Below are positions 39,243 through 46,493 of a DNA stretch of 46,493 nt, in pieces (position 1 is the first letter of the stretch; every line of letters starts with the position of its first letter). Below the pieces are notes generated by a model. It had not been told where the DNA came from. It searched no databases and was given only the letters and a program-made list of their open reading frames with translations. The stretch covers positions 1 through 46,493 of the forward strand of contig CALVKE010000079.1 in the NCBI GenBank assembly GCA_944332535.1. Reading direction: 5' to 3'. Origin of the DNA: an uncultured Bacilli bacterium. Lineage in GTDB: Bacteria > Bacillota_I > Bacilli_A > RF39 > UBA660. The position numbers were made by a program, and so were the translations under genes.

Positions 39243-39607
39243 TCGAGATGATTGCAACGATGATTTATCAATTAACAAAAGATGCTACAGTAGAAGAGTT
39301 GATTGCAGCAGGCCTTGGTACGAATTATGCTGCACACGGAGATGCTCTTTATCCAACGGATGCTAATGGAGTTCCATTTACGGTCGCATACTTTGCCGCA
39401 ACAGGAGATCCACTCGCAGATTTAATGGAAGATATGGCAGCAGAAGAAAAAGCAAGGGCCGTTTATGAAAACTTGATTGATATGACGGATGACGCAGATA
39501 TTTTAGGGCCATTATTATGGCTAAGACAAAGAGAAATTGTGCATTTTAACCGGTTTAAAGAACTTTACGAGTATTATAAAAAGAACTTACCACAACCTCG
39601 CAATTAA
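39230..39607 (+). pseudogene. cotJC: cotJC 3' part, interrupted by the prophage
   Basis: From the core onward the frame reads ELAHIEMIATMIYQLTKD and continues to the end of a normal CotJC: GLGTNYAAHGD, EEKARAVYENLIDMTDD (third Glu ligand), LLWLRQREIVHFNRF (second His ligand). It has no start of its own before ATG 39248. With the 5' part at 2031-2235 it makes a protein of about 193 residues, the usual CotJC length. The prophage is therefore needed to be excised for a functional Mn-catalase-like coat protein. Confidence 0.93.
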
Positions 39608-39632
39608 GGACGTAATAAGTTCTTTTTTTGTT
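39578..39632 (+). terminator. cotJ operon terminator
   Basis: AAAAAGAACTTA (39578-39589) and TAAGTTCTTTTT (39616-39627) form a 12-bp stem with a 26-base loop and continue into T. The 5' arm lies in the last codons of cotJC. Confidence 0.65.
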
Positions 39633-39639
39633 TTTTATT

Positions 39640-42591
39640 TTACTCAATCCACATTTGATATAAGTATGCGGTTAGTGACTCTCCGCTTCCTCCAGCAAAC
39701 CCACCGAATGTTGCATAATATTGTGATGCATTGGTGCCTAGATACAACAAAGTAGGAGAAGAGGTGAGCGTTCGATATGTTGTGGTTACCCCATTTGCTG
39801 GTCTTTCACTCCAAAGACTTGCAACACCAAAAGTTAATCCAGCATCTCCACTAAATACAGGCATAGAAGCATTTGCCACTATTTTACTATGATTAGCAAC
39901 CGAAACAACATTCGCTGTTCTAAAATGATAACTCGTCCATCGATTCGCCATACCCGGTAAAATAACTGATAGGTTAGAAGCGTTATAGCTTCCTGCACCA
40001 TTGTCACCACACTTATGTCCTCCTGTACAATCAATGGTTCGTGTTGCTACAATCCAACCACCAGTAATATTGTAACATTGGTTCCCGTCTTTATAAAGGT
40101 ACGCTTTTGCTCCAACTTTATAGTTTAATAAATTAATCGTATCATTGAAGGAAGCGTTAATTCGATTGGTTAATTCCGCTTTACAAGTAGCATTTGTCTT
40201 TATTATATTAATCGCTGTAGTACTAGCAGCAAGTTTGCTACAAGCCGTCGTACTTGCCCAAAGATTACTACGGAAAGTGCTATTTGCTAATCCACTATTA
40301 ATATAGGTAGCATTTCCGGCAAAAGTCGTCATATCATTGGCATTGTTTACATTCCAATAATAAATTGTTCGCGTGATAGTTGTTGTTCTTCCAGCACGGT
40401 CTTTCGCAATAACTGTAACGGTATTTGCTCCACTGGCCAGAGAGATTGTTCTTGAAAAACCAGATCCAGAAAGACTTGCATTCACTCCGTTTACGGTAAC
40501 GTTTTGAATTCCTGAGGCATCCGTTGTTGTTCCAGCTACTGCATAAGTTGCTGTTGCCGATGTTAACGTAGTATTTGGAGCCGTGACACTTAAACTTGGC
40601 GCTGCACTATCATAAAATAAATATCTTGTTTGTGTTGTCGTCTTTCCAGCGCGATCTGTTGCAACAATTGTGACAGTTGTCGTCTTATTAGCAGTTATTC
40701 CTAAATTATAACTCCAATTATTTCCTGATAACGTTGCTGCGTTACCATTGACGGTTACACTTCTAATTCCTGTTTCGTCACTTACTGTTCCTTTTATGGC
40801 ATAGCTAGCAGAAGTTGTATAAGTCGGGCTTGAACTATTCGTCGACGTTGGTGCTGTGACTGTTAAATTTGGTGCACCAGTATCATAAATCACGTATCTA
40901 GTCACTGTGATGGTATTTCCTAGATTATCCGTTGCAATAATTGTTACTGTCGTCGTGACATTGGCGTTTAATGTTAAATCATAACTCCAATCATTTCCTG
41001 TAAGCGTTGCTTCGTGACCATTAACTGTTACACTTGTTATTTCGCTACCTTCTCCTATACTTCCACTTACCGTATAACTAGCCGTACTACTTGCTGTTGG
41101 AGAAGACGGATTGGTAGAAGATGGTTGATCAACAATTAAACTTTGATGAGTAACTCTAGCCCATCCATTGCTTGGATTTCCGGCCATTAAATTAGAAGAG
41201 GTGGCATCTGGTATTCCTACATACCCTTGTTTGCTATCAGTCCATTCATACCCTCTTCCATCGATCATAACAGTATTTGTAAATACATATCCACTATAGT
41301 GATTTGGTTGATTGGTGTGAACAATATTCGTAGCAGTGGAAGAAGCTGAAATCGCATTGCATCCTTTATGTCCTGAAATAAAGGAAGACCCTCCTCCAGC
41401 TCCTGGCCAGCTTCCTCCTGGATGAGTTCCATGCCCTCCACCGTAGTATCCACTTCCTCCACCACTTGATCGGCCTCCATTATTAATAAGTAGATAACCC
41501 CCTCTTCCAAATTGCCCAGTCATCGTCGTGGTAATAGTATCTGCTCCCTGCTTTCCGGGCGCACCTCCAGCTGTTTGGGTTGCACCGTAACCACTATATC
41601 CATATCCAGCAAGACTATTTCCGTTTCCATAAGGAGGATTATAGTTTGCATCGTATCCAACAAGTCCTCCTGCATCTCCTGGTGAATTTCCTTCATAATT
41701 ACTAGTGCTCCAAGAAGGATTTTTATAGACTCCTCCACCGCCTCCTGCGGCAACCATAATTCGAGATTTTAAACTGTTAAAGTCACTCCATGTTCCTTTT
41801 GTTAAACGAACATCTGTTGCTCCTCCACCAGTACTTTCTCCAGCTCCACCTCCATTAAAGGTCCAGCCTTCAAACCCTACATAGAAATAAAGAGGAGTTC
41901 CCTTTTCTAAATAAATCGTTCCTTTGGTGTATCCACCTTTTCCAACGGTCTCGGGATAAACACTTGGACCATTAATATCTCCTGCTGCACCCCATAGTTC
42001 TATGGTATAACTAGCGCTTTTCGGAACAATCCATTCATAATAATTACTACTGGCCGTATAATCTTGGACGTAGGCAATTTCTCCTGTGATACTATGCTTA
42101 TCGCTTGCTAGCACTAATTCATTTGGGACAAGCCCTCCATCCATTCCAAACAACACTTTAATTTCTTTTCCAGTCTCGTTTCGAATGGCAATATAAACTT
42201 CTTTTTCGTCCTCTTTCTCCATCGTTCCCTTTGCCACTTTTTCCGATACCGAAGAGTAAGCAACTTCTACCTTACTCTCTTCTTCTGCTGTTAAACTTGT
42301 TGTAATCTGATAATAAAGCTCATATCTTGATGCAATTTCATTCAAACTTTTCATGTTGATGGAAAAAACAAGCGTTTGATTAGGTAAAACCGTTACTTGC
42401 GGATTATCTGTAAACTGCGTACTCGACAATTCATAGGTTAAACCTCCTACGATAATCTGAAACGATTTGACTTCTTCTCTATTTACGAAATACGAGTAAG
42501 AGTAGCCCGCCATTAACACGCCTACTAATGCGATCAGTGCTACAAAAAGTATTGGATGAAGACGACCACCTATTTTTCTTTTTTGGCTCAT
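39640..42591 (-). CDS. large exported surface protein, glycine-rich and Ig-like repeats
   Basis: 983 residues from ATG 42591 (AAGGAAGAGAAAA upstream), or 1009 from ATG 42669 (AAGGGAAGTAAGAAG upstream). One N-terminal membrane/signal segment (PILFVALIALVGVLMAGYSY). Then a SipW/camelysin-like beta region to about 190, a Gly-rich domain at about 195-470 resembling the ALK/LTK glycine-rich domain (LWGAAGD, GGYTKGTIYL, AAGGGGGVY, GGGSSFISG), three Ig-like repeats at about 480-760 (VTVNGHEATLTGNDW, VTVNGNAATLSGNNW, VTVNGVNASLSGSGF), and a C-terminal domain with paired Cys. Probably an adhesin or envelope protein. A G10 tract separates the two possible starts. Confidence 0.75.
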   Translation of the reverse strand: MSQKRKIGGRLHPILFVALIALVGVLMAGYSYSYFVNREEVKSFQIIVGGLTYELSSTQFTDNPQVTVLPNQTLVFSINMKSLNEIASRYELYYQITTSLTAEEESKVEVAYSSVSEKVAKGTMEKEDEKEVYIAIRNETGKEIKVLFGMDGGLVPNELVLASDKHSITGEIAYVQDYTASSNYYEWIVPKSASYTIELWGAAGDINGPSVYPETVGKGGYTKGTIYLEKGTPLYFYVGFEGWTFNGGGAGESTGGGATDVRLTKGTWSDFNSLKSRIMVAAGGGGGVYKNPSWSTSNYEGNSPGDAGGLVGYDANYNPPYGNGNSLAGYGYSGYGATQTAGGAPGKQGADTITTTMTGQFGRGGYLLINNGGRSSGGGSGYYGGGHGTHPGGSWPGAGGGSSFISGHKGCNAISASSTATNIVHTNQPNHYSGYVFTNTVMIDGRGYEWTDSKQGYVGIPDATSSNLMAGNPSNGWARVTHQSLIVDQPSSTNPSSPTASSTASYTVSGSIGEGSEITSVTVNGHEATLTGNDWSYDLTLNANVTTTVTIIATDNLGNTITVTRYVIYDTGAPNLTVTAPTSTNSSSPTYTTSASYAIKGTVSDETGIRSVTVNGNAATLSGNNWSYNLGITANKTTTVTIVATDRAGKTTTQTRYLFYDSAAPSLSVTAPNTTLTSATATYAVAGTTTDASGIQNVTVNGVNASLSGSGFSRTISLASGANTVTVIAKDRAGRTTTITRTIYYWNVNNANDMTTFAGNATYINSGLANSTFRSNLWASTTACSKLAASTTAINIIKTNATCKAELTNRINASFNDTINLLNYKVGAKAYLYKDGNQCYNITGGWIVATRTIDCTGGHKCGDNGAGSYNASNLSVILPGMANRWTSYHFRTANVVSVANHSKIVANASMPVFSGDAGLTFGVASLWSERPANGVTTTYRTLTSSPTLLYLGTNASQYYATFGGFAGGSGESLTAYLYQMWIE

Positions 42592-42635
42592 TTTTCTCTT
42601 CCTTTCTTTCGTCTTAGAAGGTTGGGTTAGTTTTG

Positions 42636-42645
42636 CCCCCCCCCC
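42636..42645 (-). repeat. G10 homopolymer between two start codons
   Basis: Ten G on the coding strand, unusual in this A/T-rich DNA, in codons 9-12 of the longer reading of the surface-protein gene. Loss or gain of one G would put the upstream start out of frame while leaving the downstream start untouched. Confidence 0.8.
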
Positions 42646-42759
42646 GACTCTTTTTAATTTATCGTACATCTTCTTACTTCCCTTCTATTTTATACCCTCA
42701 TTATAAGCGTTTTTTCCTTATTTGGCAAGAGACAAGCAATTGTTTTTCTTCTTAGAAAA

Positions 42760-42796
42760 AGAAAAAGACTATTAACAAGAAGCTTGTTAATAGTCT
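42760..42796 (-). terminator. terminator of the arc operon
   Basis: GACTATTAACAAG/CTTGTTAATAGTC, a perfect 13-bp stem with a 3-base loop, followed on the minus strand by TTTTTCTTTTTC. 37 bases after the transporter stop. Confidence 0.88.
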
Positions 42797-42831
42797 CAAA
42801 GTCATTTGCTGGCTTTCCTCTACAAGTTTTT

Positions 42832-44277
42832 TTATAGCATCATCGTTGCAAGTGTTAATACTAAGATATTTAGTAATGCAATTAGTAAAACGACTTTCCA
42901 AGCCCATTTTACCCAAGTAGAATATTCTACTTTAGCAATAGCCAAACCACCCATGATTGCTCCACAAGTTGGTGTAATTAAGTTGACTAATCCGTTGGCT
43001 GCAACCATCGTCATTACTGTTGCCTCTACACTATATCCTAGACTACTTGCAAGTGGTCCCATAATTGGAGTGGATAATGTAGCAAGTCCAGAACTAGATG
43101 GTACTAATACTGATAATACAGCATGTAATATATAATTTAATGGCGTAAATACGATCGCTGGTACTCCTTTTAAGAAGTTTGATGCATTATAGATAATATA
43201 ATTATCTAGATGTGTGGTGGTCATTAACACACTAGCCCCTCTTGCTATCGCAATAATCAAAATAACCCCAATCATATCGTCTGCACCATCTACAAACGTA
43301 TCTACTAATTGTTTTTCTTTCATACCATTTATGATTCCGATGAGAATAGCCATGATTAAGAACCATAATGCTGCCTCATAGAACCACCATTCTCCTAGAC
43401 TAGAACCAGTCAACCATCCAGTAAAGCCAGTAAAGAAGGTGATTCCGAATTCTTCCCAAGGAATGAATCCAATAATCATAATGACAAAAGTTAAAGCAAA
43501 TAGGATTAAAGTAATTTTTTGCTTTCCACTTAAAGTTACTTCTTTTTCCTCACCCTTTAATTCTTTTCCATATTTCTTTTCCATATTCCGTTGTTCTCTC
43601 AAAGTCAAGAACGTAGAACCTTTGTCTTCTTTTACTTTTTTTGCATAGAGCATTACGAAGAAACAAGAAATGATTAAAGTACTTAACCAAAGAATAACAC
43701 CTAGTCCAATGATTAAGCCTTGATTTACTACCGTTCCTTCTGGTAAAGCGGAAACTGCTGCACCAACCGCAAATGGGTTAATGGTAGACCCTAGTACTCC
43801 ACTTCCTGCTCCTAGTAGCACGATAGCACTAGCAACAATGGTATCCATTTTAGCGGCAACCATCGTCGTTGCAAGAAGTGCATAGAATCCAACCGTTTCT
43901 TCTAGCATTCCATAGGTGGTACCACCAACAGAGAAAATGAACATCAAAATTGGAATAAGGATTAGTTCATTTCCTTTCAATTTTTTCACCAAAACTTTTA
44001 CCCCTGTTTCTAGTGCTCCAGTTGAATTGACTACTGCCAAAAATCCTCCGAGAATCAAAATGAAGATTCCCACATCGACAGCATTTTCAAACCCTAGAAT
44101 CGGTGAAAGTAAGATATCAGATAAAGTAGCTCCTACTACTCCACTTCCATCTACGATTTCTCCTCCCACAAACTGTGCTTCTGGAAGTAAGTGAGAGATG
44201 ATTCCAAGGATAAATATTAAAATCAAGATAATACTAAATGATGTTAAGGCAAATTTGAATTTCTTTTTCTTTGCCAC
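42832..44277 (-). CDS. YfcC-family transporter, ArcD-like
   Basis: 481 residues with about 12 membrane segments. Family markers: GGTTYGMLEETVGFYALL near 120, GAGSGVLGSTINPFAVGAA near 157, VLVPSSSGLATLSTPIMGP near 408 and NLITPTCGAIMGGLA near 440. YfcC-family carriers in arginine-deiminase operons are thought to exchange arginine for ornithine. Two bases separate it from arcC. Substrate is inferred from the operon. Confidence 0.8.
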   Translation of the reverse strand: MAKKKKFKFALTSFSIILILIFILGIISHLLPEAQFVGGEIVDGSGVVGATLSDILLSPILGFENAVDVGIFILILGGFLAVVNSTGALETGVKVLVKKLKGNELILIPILMFIFSVGGTTYGMLEETVGFYALLATTMVAAKMDTIVASAIVLLGAGSGVLGSTINPFAVGAAVSALPEGTVVNQGLIIGLGVILWLSTLIISCFFVMLYAKKVKEDKGSTFLTLREQRNMEKKYGKELKGEEKEVTLSGKQKITLILFALTFVIMIIGFIPWEEFGITFFTGFTGWLTGSSLGEWWFYEAALWFLIMAILIGIINGMKEKQLVDTFVDGADDMIGVILIIAIARGASVLMTTTHLDNYIIYNASNFLKGVPAIVFTPLNYILHAVLSVLVPSSSGLATLSTPIMGPLASSLGYSVEATVMTMVAANGLVNLITPTCGAIMGGLAIAKVEYSTWVKWAWKVVLLIALLNILVLTLATMML

Positions 44278-44279
44278 AA

Positions 44280-45218
44280 TTACTTCCCTCCTTTTATAAT
44301 CCTTGTACCTGCTTTTCCTTGTAGAGCTTTTTTCGCTTTGGATAAAGAAGTAATAATAGCAATTCCACGACCACGACTTACAAAATCAATGCACGCTTCA
44401 ATCTTAGGAAGCATACTACCAGGTGCAAATTCTCCGCTTTCGATGTATTCTTTTGCTTCTTTGATAGTCATCGTCTTCAATTTTTCTTCGTCTTCTTCTT
44501 GATAGTTAATGGAAACTCGATCTACTGCTGTTAAAATTAGCAGAACATCGGCTTTCAAATTCGAAGCAAGACAGGCTGAAGTTTTGTCTTTGTCAATGAC
44601 GGCATCCACTCCTTGATATCCTTTGCGAGTATTTATAACCGGGATCCCACCGCCACCACAGGCTATGACGATGTTCCCTCGGTTCATCAAATCACGAATG
44701 GTTTTTAACTCCAAAATTTTCTTTGGAGCAGGAGATGCTACCACTCGACGGTATCCTCTACCAGCATCTTCCTTCATGATATATCCCTTCTCTTTTGCTA
44801 ATTGACAAGCTTCTTCCTTGGAATAGAAAGAGCCAATTGGCTTCGTGGGATTTTGAAACGCTTTATCGTTTTTATCTACTTCTACTTGGGTAATGACCGT
44901 TAGACAATTTCTTCTCATTCCACGGCGAATTACCTCTTTTTGAATTGCTTGTTGTAAATGATATCCAATGTATCCTTGACTCATTGCCCCACACTCGGCA
45001 AACGGCATCTCAGGAGATGCGATCTCGTTATGGGAATATTCCATCGCTAGATTAATCATTCCCACTTGAGGGCCATTTCCATGGGTTACAATAATTCTAT
45101 TTCCTTCTTCTACTAGATCTACTAAACTTTTAGCAGTTGATTTTACTAACTCTAATTGCTCTTCTGGAGTATCCCCTAAGGCATTTCCTCCAAGAGCAAT
45201 GACAATTCTCTTTCTCAT
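44280..45218 (-). CDS. arcC: carbamate kinase
   Basis: 312 residues, normal length. [16 protein letters not shown] at the start, [38 protein letters not shown] and [14 protein letters not shown] are hallmark motifs. It makes ATP from carbamoyl phosphate and ADP. Overlaps arcB by four bases (ATGA). Confidence 0.95.
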   Translation of the reverse strand: MRKRIVIALGGNALGDTPEEQLELVKSTAKSLVDLVEEGNRIIVTHGNGPQVGMINLAMEYSHNEIASPEMPFAECGAMSQGYIGYHLQQAIQKEVIRRGMRRNCLTVITQVEVDKNDKAFQNPTKPIGSFYSKEEACQLAKEKGYIMKEDAGRGYRRVVASPAPKKILELKTIRDLMNRGNIVIACGGGGIPVINTRKGYQGVDAVIDKDKTSACLASNLKADVLLILTAVDRVSINYQEEDEEKLKTMTIKEAKEYIESGEFAPGSMLPKIEACIDFVSRGRGIAIITSLSKAKKALQGKAGTRIIKGGK

Positions 45219-46204
45219 TTTAACGTCTCGTAAATTACTGCTTTAATGGTGTGCAAACGATTTTCTGCTTGATCCATTACTTTGGACTTGGAAGAAGTGA
45301 ATACTTGATCCGTTACTTCCATCTCTTCTAAACCAAATTTACCTGCAATTTCTTTGCCAATTTTTGTTTTGGTATTATGAAAAGATGGTAAGCAATGAAG
45401 AAAAATAGCATTAGGATTGGCACGTGACATCATTTCTTGATTGACTTGGTAATTCTTTAATAAAGCAATTCTTTGTTCCCAAATTTCGTCTGGTTCTCCC
45501 ATGGATACCCAAACATCGGTATATAATACATCGGCATTTTTTACGCCTTCTTCCGGGTCTTCTGTCAACTTAATGACTGCTCCACTTTCTTTAGCAAACT
45601 CTTGACAAGTAGCAACAAGTTCTGGACTTGGGAACAATTCTTTTGGAGCACAACAAGTAAAATTTACTCCTAATTTAGAACAAACAACCATAAGAGAATT
45701 TCCAATATTATTTCTAGCATCTCCTAAAAATACGAGATTTAATCCGGCAACATGACCAAAATGCTCATCGATCGTCATCATATCGGCTAACATTTGTGTC
45801 GGATGAAATTCATTGGTTAAACCATTCCATACCGGAACACTGGATTCTTTGGCAAGCTCTTCCACGATATCTTGTCCGAATCCACGGTATTCGATTCCAT
45901 CATACATTCTCGATAATACTTGGGCCGTATCGGCAATACTTTCTTTTTTTCCAAGTTGCGATCCGGTTGGGCCCAGGTAGGTTACTCCCATACCCAAATC
46001 AAAGGCACTCACCTCAAAAGCACAACGAGTTCTGGTAGAATCCTTTTCAAAAATCAAAGCGATATTTTTTCCTTTTAAATAAGCATGTGGTTCCCGATTT
46101 TTTTTCTTTTCCTTAAACGACTTAGCAACGCCAATTAAGTGACGAATCTCTTCAGGAGTATAATCCAATAACTTTAAAAAATCACGCCCTCTTAAATCGA
46201 TCAT
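45215..46204 (-). CDS. arcB: ornithine carbamoyltransferase
   Basis: 329 residues. Carbamoyl-phosphate site STRTR ([11 protein letters not shown]), [21 protein letters not shown] and HCLPSFH are all present. In this operon it runs in the catabolic direction, splitting citrulline into ornithine and carbamoyl phosphate. Start overlaps the arcA stop by four bases. Confidence 0.95.
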   Translation of the reverse strand: MIDLRGRDFLKLLDYTPEEIRHLIGVAKSFKEKKKNREPHAYLKGKNIALIFEKDSTRTRCAFEVSAFDLGMGVTYLGPTGSQLGKKESIADTAQVLSRMYDGIEYRGFGQDIVEELAKESSVPVWNGLTNEFHPTQMLADMMTIDEHFGHVAGLNLVFLGDARNNIGNSLMVVCSKLGVNFTCCAPKELFPSPELVATCQEFAKESGAVIKLTEDPEEGVKNADVLYTDVWVSMGEPDEIWEQRIALLKNYQVNQEMMSRANPNAIFLHCLPSFHNTKTKIGKEIAGKFGLEEMEVTDQVFTSSKSKVMDQAENRLHTIKAVIYETLK

Positions 46205-46493
46205 CTCTTAATCTCCTCTCTGACTAATGGCATACTCATACATCTAGGACCTCCACGTCCTCTTGATAACTCGGCTCCTTTAATCTCGATTACTTTTAAT
46301 CCGTATTCTCTTAATACACGATTCGTTAAATTATTTCGGTCATAAACAATTACTACTCCTGGTGCGATACATAATGTATTCGATCCATCGTTCCATTGCT
46401 CTCTTTCTGCCGATACCTTGTCTCCTCCAGCACAAGGAATAAGCGTAACCATATGTCCTAAATATTTTTCTAAAATATTTTCTAAGGAATCAT
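46201..46493 (-). CDS. arcA: arginine deiminase, C-terminal part (runs off the window)
   Basis: The frame is open to the right edge, so the true start is outside. Visible: [33 protein letters not shown] and the catalytic Cys in [10 protein letters not shown], close to the end as usual. Hydrolyses arginine to citrulline and ammonia. First visible gene of arcA-arcB-arcC-arcD-like. Confidence 0.95.
   Translation of the reverse strand, partial: DSLENILEKYLGHMVTLIPCAGGDKVSAEREQWNDGSNTLCIAPGVVIVYDRNNLTNRVLREYGLKVIEIKGAELSRGRGGPRCMSMPLVREEIKR

Noticed and set aside
40000-42000. Minus-strand alternative frames of 60-80 codons in the surface gene (about 41265-41753)
   Set aside because: They result from the Gly-rich codon repeats read in another frame.

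Overview
The window is low-GC DNA from an endospore-forming, Gram-positive, Bacilli-like host. Evidence: Bacillus-type Shine-Dalgarno sites (AAGGAGG), TTGACA/TATAAT promoters, a cotJ spore-coat operon, a PdaC-like lipoprotein deacetylase and an arginine-deiminase operon. TGA is used as a stop, so this is not a code-4 mollicute. An uncultured gut Bacilli lineage is my guess only.

Layout. (1) 1-2235, host: the start of an exported protein (minus), a polysaccharide-deacetylase lipoprotein, a CotJA-CotJB fusion, and the first 68 codons of cotJC (Mn-catalase-like coat protein). (2) 2223-39242, a 37-kb prophage inserted inside cotJC. Its ends carry the identical 13-bp core GAACTTGCACATA, and removing the element rejoins cotJC in frame. 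(3) 39230-46493, host: the rest of cotJC, a large glycine-rich/Ig-like surface protein with a G10 tract between two possible starts, and arcA(partial)-arcB-arcC-YfcC/ArcD-like transporter (minus).

The prophage is podovirus-like. Leftward from about 26 kb to 4.4 kb run terminase, P22-like portal, scaffold, N4-gp56-type capsid, head/tail adaptor, beta-propeller tail protein, ejection proteins (one a 2149-residue polyvalent protein), BppU-type and fibre proteins, holin and endolysin. I see no tape measure or tail-tube gene. The late operon starts at an extended -10 promoter with no -35 but with a TGTCC direct repeat, followed by a leader terminator, next to an ArpU/DUF1492-type regulator. Leftward early genes (36.2 to 26.2 kb) encode Cro, a DnaD-like initiator with internal GGTATACC iterons, DnaB helicase, a small tyrosine recombinase, a SpoVG homologue, Dam-like methylase and many small coiled-coil proteins. 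The immunity region has a CI-type repressor, an ImmA/IrrE protease and four copies of a GTTGAG-N5-CTCAAC operator. A large serine integrase abuts attR.

The most unusual parts are: (a) the in-frame cotJC interruption, a candidate sporulation-linked 'active lysogeny' switch, with the first phage gene after attL placed under host cotJ transcription and apparently translationally coupled to the cotJC stub; (b) a moron cassette near attL (2.86-4.32 kb) with a structured RNA, a convergent DUF3800 gene and a Cys-rich reading frame whose start is broken by one base, each with its own 17-bp-spacer promoter; (c) a short antisense RNA in front of the replication initiator, placed like lambda OOP; (d) an sRNA beside the integrase with a 14-nt perfect complement in the early leftward leader; (e) a possible phase-variable G tract in the surface protein.
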